From a virus, in IMG/VR virus record IMGVR_UViG_3300035689_000034, positions 1 through 40,373 of that record: a stretch of 40,373 nt of DNA. One strand, 5' to 3'. A program made the position numbers and the translations under genes. The notes beneath the pieces were generated by a model. That model was not told where the DNA came from, made no database searches, and worked only from the letters and a program-made list of their open reading frames with translations. Each line of letters opens with the position of its first letter. The stretch's first letter is position 1. Positions 38,405 to 40,373 of this stretch are shown piece after piece.

Positions 38405-39631
38405 TTATGATAGCAGAGATTGTTCTGCGGCTAGTCTGGCAGCGATTGCGTCTTCAAGTTCAGTGAACGTTCCAAGAGTATGCCTCTTATTGTTTATATT
38501 GATTACTGCACGATACTTACCGTTATCACGTAATTGTACCCCAGTAGGTAAAGCTTTTTCTTTTTTAGGTTTGTTAAACAGATAAGCAAAACTTTCGTCG
38601 CCGTCATAGTAATACTTTTCAGCTTGCACACGACGTTCTTTTGCTTCGGCTTCGGTTTTGAAAGTACCTACTTGCACAGTTTTACCGTTTAAACGGATTC
38701 TAGCTAACCAATCACCTCTTCTTTTGTCAAACACTACTCCACCACCATAATGTTTTTGGTTATGTGGTGTGTTTGCTTGCAATTTAGCGGCTTCTAGTTC
38801 TGGCAATAAAGATTCATCATTGTCCCAATAAACTTTTTCAGCTAAACTTCTAACTGTTCGTGCAAGCTGCTCTGTTTTATAAATACCGAGATAAATCTTC
38901 TTATGGTTTACAGAAATAATAGCCAGCCATGTGCCATCAGCAGTTAACTTCACGCCTGTACCATATTTACGTGCATTTACAGTATTTGTTATTGCCCCTC
39001 TTTTTAGGGTATCTAATTCTTCTTTTACAGAAATATCATTATCCCAGTACAGCCTTTCAGCTAAGTCTTTTACCTTTCTTGCTATAGCTTCTCCAAGGTA
39101 TGTGCCAAGGTAAGTGTCTGTCTTTTCTCCTAAAAGCTTGATGTTCACTTTCCAAGTACCAGTTTTTGTAATATAGACACCAGACCCACGAACTCTTTTT
39201 ACTTCAGCCATCTCAAGCTTTAATTCTTCTGGATGCTTCTTACCAAAGTTGGGATTAGCCACACCTCTTCTGAGAGACATCTTTTGTCTTGTAGATTCTT
39301 TAATAGGTGGTAAAGCTTTTAGATGATTAGCAATTCTTACCATGTTGTAACATTCACGCCAATCTGGGATAGCGTCTAGATATTTCTGCTCGACGGCTCT
39401 TAGCTCTTCTATAGATTTACCCAGACATTCTTCTACAATTTCAAATTGGAAAGCAGACTCACCGTATTTATTGAAAGCAGCTTGCAGATGAAAATTAGCG
39501 TGTTTATTTACTCTAAGTTTTGAAAAATGCCCGTAATGTCTTTTCTTAATGTTTACGGTAGAGCCAATGTAATAAAGCCCATTTAGAGTATTTGTAATTT
39601 TATAGATGCCAGCAATTCTTGGAAGTTTCAT
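38405..39631 (-). CDS. GIY-YIG homing endonuclease with four AP2 repeats
   Basis: A 408-residue mobile endonuclease. GIY at residues 8-10 (AGIYKITN) and YIG at 21-23 (YYIGST), Arg31, and candidate catalytic Glu81 (LRAVEQKYLD) define the nuclease. A NUMOD3-like segment (SLRRGVANPNFGKKHPEE) is at about 119-136. Four AP2/ERF-like DNA-binding modules follow at about 149-197, 223-269, 295-342 and 361-405, each of the form GVxxxxxGxWxxxIxxxxKxxxLGxYxxxExAxxxRxxAEKxYW. It sits between the capsid gene's terminators and the head-tail genes, in the same direction. Confidence 0.88.
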   Translation of the reverse strand: MKLPRIAGIYKITNTLNGLYYIGSTVNIKKRHYGHFSKLRVNKHANFHLQAAFNKYGESAFQFEIVEECLGKSIEELRAVEQKYLDAIPDWRECYNMVRIANHLKALPPIKESTRQKMSLRRGVANPNFGKKHPEELKLEMAEVKRVRGSGVYITKTGTWKVNIKLLGEKTDTYLGTYLGEAIARKVKDLAERLYWDNDISVKEELDTLKRGAITNTVNARKYGTGVKLTADGTWLAIISVNHKKIYLGIYKTEQLARTVRSLAEKVYWDNDESLLPELEAAKLQANTPHNQKHYGGGVVFDKRRGDWLARIRLNGKTVQVGTFKTEAEAKERRVQAEKYYYDGDESFAYLFNKPKKEKALPTGVQLRDNGKYRAVININNKRHTLGTFTELEDAIAARLAAEQSLLS

Positions 39632-39667
39632 AATTCTGCGATAAGGATATTAAGGAAAAAGAAAAAA

Positions 39668-39721
39668 AAGTGGTCGGGCAATCCTTAATTTGCGTTCCCG
39701 TAGCTATTCGGTAGACCACTT
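39668..39721 (-). terminator. Branched inverted repeat ending in a T-run
   Basis: AAGTGGTC pairs exactly with GACCACTT over 54 bases. Inside is a second helix formed by CGGG/CCCG and GCAA/TTGC, plus a small CTA/TAG hairpin, giving a three-way layout. On the minus strand the closing arm runs straight into TTTTTTTTC, as in an intrinsic terminator. It lies after the main capsid terminator and before the homing endonuclease, which starts 37 bases later. The complexity is more than a terminator needs. Confidence 0.5.
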
Positions 39722-39737
39722 GTATACATAATAACAA

Positions 39738-39774
39738 AAATCCCCCAACCAACAATCTGTCGGAAGAGGGATTT
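39738..39774 (-). terminator. Intrinsic terminator of the major capsid gene
   Basis: On the minus strand AAATCCCTC pairs with GGGGGATTT (one G-T pair), with an inner CCGAC/GTTGG helix, followed by TTTGTTATT. It begins 25 bases after the capsid stop. Strong termination here fits an abundant capsid transcript. Confidence 0.7.
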
Positions 39775-39798
39775 AATTTTAACTAATTAGGATTAGTA

Positions 39799-40373
39799 TT
39801 AGGAGATGACAGTGAGTCCTTGAGTTGAATCCCATGTATTGAACTCGGCTAAGCTGACAGACGATTCTAAGCTTGCTTGCTTGCTCATTTTGCGCGCTGC
39901 GCCAGTTTTTCCGATTGTCACTGCGCTGACCAACTGCATACTGGCAGTGTTGGTGATGGAGAGAGGTGGGTCGCCAGCCTTGGTATAAGTATTGACGTAG
40001 ATACCTGCTTTTCCGCCATTCTCCAACGTACCACCAAGGATACGATTGAATTGACCTTGACGGCTCAAGAACACGACAGTACCTTCATCAAGTACGCGAG
40101 TAGGAACTGCTTTGCCCTCGTTATCAGTCAATTCCACATAATCGTCAACTAAGACAAACTTAGGCAGGAATCTGCGAGTCAGAACTTCATTAACTTGGTC
40201 GATGCTAGGAGTACCAGTAATAACGTTACCGATAACATTAGCTGTAACTACAGCTTCCTTAACGGACTTACAACGAACCATGTTCAGAAGTAAACGCTCA
40301 GAGATAGCAATCTCATCAGCAGGAAATCCATTAACCCACTTGTAGTTAGAGTGCATATCTACAAGGTCTTGTA
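39799..40373 (-). CDS. Major capsid protein, C-terminal part
   Basis: The frame is open to the right edge, so the gene starts outside the window; an ATG at 40356 is internal. The visible 190 residues begin QDLVDMHSNYKWVNGFPADE, with NMVRCKSVKEAV, a domain LTRRFLPKFVLVDDYVELTD, and VFLSRQGQFNRILGGTLENG. This is the arrangement of gpE-like HK97-fold capsid proteins: a long helix, 'G-x-P-N/D-x-x-x-x-S/E-R-L', then the A-domain and P-domain strands. It is followed by a strong terminator. Confidence 0.7.
   Translation of the reverse strand, partial: QDLVDMHSNYKWVNGFPADEIAISERLLLNMVRCKSVKEAVVTANVIGNVITGTPSIDQVNEVLTRRFLPKFVLVDDYVELTDNEGKAVPTRVLDEGTVVFLSRQGQFNRILGGTLENGGKAGIYVNTYTKAGDPPLSITNTASMQLVSAVTIGKTGAARKMSKQASLESSVSLAEFNTWDSTQGLTVIS

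Noticed and set aside
6313-39631. Group I or II introns hosting the homing endonucleases
   Set aside because: All four endonuclease genes lie between genes; no flanking gene is split and no intron core is evident.
39668-39721. Hammerhead, twister or glutamine riboswitch
   Set aside because: The three-way layout and a GGAACGC string are suggestive, but the conserved core sequences of these classes are not present.
1-40373. CRISPR arrays, integrase, attachment sites or insertion sequences
   Set aside because: I saw no regularly spaced direct repeats, no tyrosine or serine recombinase motifs, and no terminal inverted repeats with a transposase.
1-40373. Absence of GGWCC (AvaII-type) sites
   Set aside because: It seemed absent on a quick reading, but I did not verify it as carefully as the three tetramers, so it is not claimed as a separate finding.

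Overview
The window is a stretch of a tailed double-stranded DNA phage genome, most likely a long-tailed siphovirus. It carries a major capsid protein fragment, head-tail connector genes, a tail tube candidate, a frameshifted pair of tail assembly chaperones, a 1928-residue tape measure protein, a tail hub candidate, large LamG and fibronectin-III receptor-type proteins and a portal protein. Base composition is roughly 40% G+C. A filamentous cyanobacterium is the likeliest host. This is an inference from two points: a regulator at 27392-28213 of a type I associate with cyanobacteria, and the apparent absence of GATC, GGCC and CCGG, which are sites methylated by conserved cyanobacterial methyltransferases. 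I see no integrase, CRISPR array or insertion sequence.

Layout. Structural genes lie mostly on the minus strand. Reading right to left they run: capsid protein (40373-39799, continuing outside the window); terminators and a GIY-YIG homing endonuclease with four AP2 modules (39631-38405); four connector or completion-type genes (38382-36153); tail tube candidate (36103-35255); a small gene and the two tail chaperones made by a -1 frameshift (35245-34037); tape measure (33996-28210); two small tail proteins, a 221-residue protein and the hub candidate (27202-23076); two receptor or fibre modules, each preceded by a small protein with a shared N-terminus and C-terminal motif (21346-18905 and 17723-12293); a 632-residue protein (11433-9389); and finally the portal (6282-4753). 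The portal's distance from the capsid gene is unusual.

Plus-strand islands interrupt this run. They hold two tail-fibre type genes (194-4584), a small-gene cluster with four recognisable tRNAs and one unclassified structured RNA (7041-9339), three more homing-endonuclease type genes (two GIY-YIG and one zinc-ribbon/T5orf172), a group of small unknown genes (21442-23150) and the regulator. Several islands meet the minus-strand genes with stop codons overlapping by exactly four bases, so they look like cassettes placed precisely at gene ends.

Most notable signals: (1) I found no GATC, GGCC or CCGG in 40 kb; (2) two mirror-image modules each pair a GIY-YIG endonuclease with a divergent ribbon-helix-helix protein, with a dyad between them and TAATG coupling to the next gene; (3) a 10-base word, GGCAGAAAAA, is repeated far above expectation; (4) an N-terminal tag-like peptide and a C-terminal motif recur in small proteins upstream of receptor genes; (5) a canonical T TTT TTG slippery site lies in the tail chaperone gene. 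All counts and folds were made by eye.
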